A stretch of 6,991 bases of DNA. Source: JAAYYY01 sp032260445 (GTDB lineage: Bacteria > Chloroflexota > Anaerolineae > Promineifilales > Promineifilaceae). The translations under genes and the position numbers were made by a program. This document shows positions 6,169 to 6,991 of the stretch, piece after piece. Below the pieces are notes generated by a model. It saw only the letters and a program-made list of their open reading frames with translations, was not told where the DNA came from and made no database searches. Numbering within the stretch: position 1 is the first letter of the stretch; each line of letters starts with the position of its first letter. The stretch is from contig JAVVFG010000234.1 of the NCBI GenBank assembly GCA_032260445.1, positions 1 to 6,991 of the forward strand, in the 5' to 3' direction.

Positions 6169-6197
6169 TTGACATGCCCATCTCACTCCCGTAAAAT
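6169..6197 (+). promoter_or_regulatory. alaS promoter
   Basis: TTGACA (6169-6174), 17-nt spacer, TAAAAT (6192-6197): near-consensus sigma-70. The start would be near 6204, leaving only about 24 nt of leader, so there is no room for a T-box or other riboswitch in front of alaS. Confidence 0.85.
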
Positions 6198-6227
6198 TGC
6201 CGGGTTACACGAAAAGCTGGAGAAAGA

Positions 6228-6991
6228 ATGAAAAAACCGGTTTCTAGTGCGGAGGTCCGCAGGGCCTTTCTAGACTTCTTTGAAGAGATGGGGCACACTG
6301 TCGTCCCCAGCTCGCCCCTGCCGGTGGAAGACAACCCGACGCTCTTCTTCACCAACGCTGGCATGAACCAGTTCGTCGATACCTTCCTCGGCAAAGAGAC
6401 CCGCCCCTACAAACGCGCAGCGACCTCGCAAAAGTGCATGCGTATCCAGGGCAAACACAACGACCTGGAGAACGTCGGCCCCTCGCCGCGGCATCACACC
6501 TTCTTTGAGATGCTCGGCAACTTCTCGTTCGGCGACTACTTCAAGGCCGGGGCAATCCGCTACGCCTACGACTTCATGACCCGCGTCTGCAAGATCCCGC
6601 CCGAGAAGCTGTGGTACACCGTACACGACGATGACGACGACGCCTACAATATCTGGGTCAACGAGATCGGCGTGCCGACCGAGCGCGTGCTGCGCATGGG
6701 CGACAAGACCAATTTCTGGATGATGGGCGACGTCGGTCCCTGCGGCCCCACCAGCGAGCTCCACTACGACTGGGGTCCGGACGCCTGCGACTGCGGCGAA
6801 GAGGCCTGCAGTGTCGCCCTCGACAACGGCTGCAACCGTTGGCTCGAGGTCTGGAACCTCGTCTTCATGGAGTACAATCAGGACGAGGACGGCGTACGCA
6901 CCTTGCTCCCCCGCCCGGGCGTCGATACGGGCATGGGCTTGGAGCGCATCACCAGCGTGCAGCAGCAGGAGCCGGTCAACTATCGCACCGA
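6228..6991 (+). CDS. alaS: Alanyl-tRNA synthetase, N-terminal catalytic part (cut by window edge)
   Basis: 254 complete codons from ATG 6228 to the window end; the full protein is normally about 870 residues, so the editing and C-Ala domains lie outside. GGAG (6219-6222) is 5 nt before the ATG. Class II AlaRS features: the N-terminal helix with RRAFLDFFEEMGH (11-23), FTNAGMNQF (41-49), QKCMRIQGKHNDLENVG (68-84), RHHTFFEMLGNFSFGDYF (88-105), and motif 3 GVDTGMGLER (231-240). It charges tRNA-Ala with alanine in the cytoplasm. A cysteine-rich stretch (C187, C189, C194, C202) precedes RWLEVWNLVFMEYN (204-217). The GPSPRHH spelling, in place of the frequent GYTARHH, recalls Chloroflexota enzymes, a weak taxonomic hint. 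It is divergent from valS. Confidence 0.96.
   Translation, partial: MKKPVSSAEVRRAFLDFFEEMGHTVVPSSPLPVEDNPTLFFTNAGMNQFVDTFLGKETRPYKRAATSQKCMRIQGKHNDLENVGPSPRHHTFFEMLGNFSFGDYFKAGAIRYAYDFMTRVCKIPPEKLWYTVHDDDDDAYNIWVNEIGVPTERVLRMGDKTNFWMMGDVGPCGPTSELHYDWGPDACDCGEEACSVALDNGCNRWLEVWNLVFMEYNQDEDGVRTLLPRPGVDTGMGLERITSVQQQEPVNYRT

Noticed and set aside
5733..6194. Plus-strand open frame of 153 codons between valS and alaS
   Set aside because: It is antisense to the complete T-box leader and the valS promoter; no Shine-Dalgarno, no recognisable protein, and the RNA structure explains the sequence.
6198..6227. Possible T-box or riboswitch in front of alaS
   Set aside because: The leader from the predicted start is only about 24 nt; the only T-box core lies on the other strand and belongs to valS.

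Overview
This is a GC-rich bacterial chromosomal segment that reads as housekeeping sequence: clean reading frames, good Shine-Dalgarno sites and sigma-70-type promoters, with no mobile element, CRISPR array, rRNA or tRNA seen. The mix of a T-box leader, a short archaeal/Rickettsia-type ValRS, a DRG-like TGS GTPase and the style of the AlaRS N-terminus would fit a Chloroflexota/Thermomicrobia-like bacterium. That placement is inference from motif style only and is weak at any finer rank.

Layout. Positions 1-705 (minus) hold the N-terminal 235 residues of a D-Ala-D-Ala-ligase-like ATP-grasp enzyme that runs off the left edge. It is divergent from 891-1559 (plus), a flavoprotein of the nitroreductase superfamily that carries the substrate-binding Glu/Tyr/Lys triad of iodotyrosine deiodinases. 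That gene converges, with a 16-bp gap, on a minus-strand block: valS (3219-5681), a YbaK/EbsC-type aminoacyl-tRNA deacylase (2641-3123) and a DRG-like GTPase with a C-terminal TGS domain (1576-2562). The deacylase and the GTPase each have an extended -10 promoter candidate of their own.

The 546-bp gap 5682-6227 is fully used. On the minus strand it carries a consensus promoter (TTGACA-N17-CATAAT) followed by a long T-box riboswitch. Stem I, the specifier loop (codon GUC, valine), stem II with an S-turn, a further hairpin, stem III, the T-box sequence and the terminator can all be traced. On the plus strand a second consensus promoter (TTGACA-N17-TAAAAT) drives alaS, whose first 254 codons fill the right end. 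A perfect 7-bp inverted repeat lies almost exactly midway between the two -35 boxes.

Functionally the right two thirds is about tRNA charging and its quality control: ValRS under tRNA-Val control, AlaRS, a trans-editing deacylase and a translation-type GTPase. The left third holds two enzymes of less certain substrate. The points that deserve a second look are the deiodinase-like flavoprotein, the coupling of a T-box to a type-2 ValRS, the GTPase with an altered G3 motif, and the symmetric valS/alaS promoter region.
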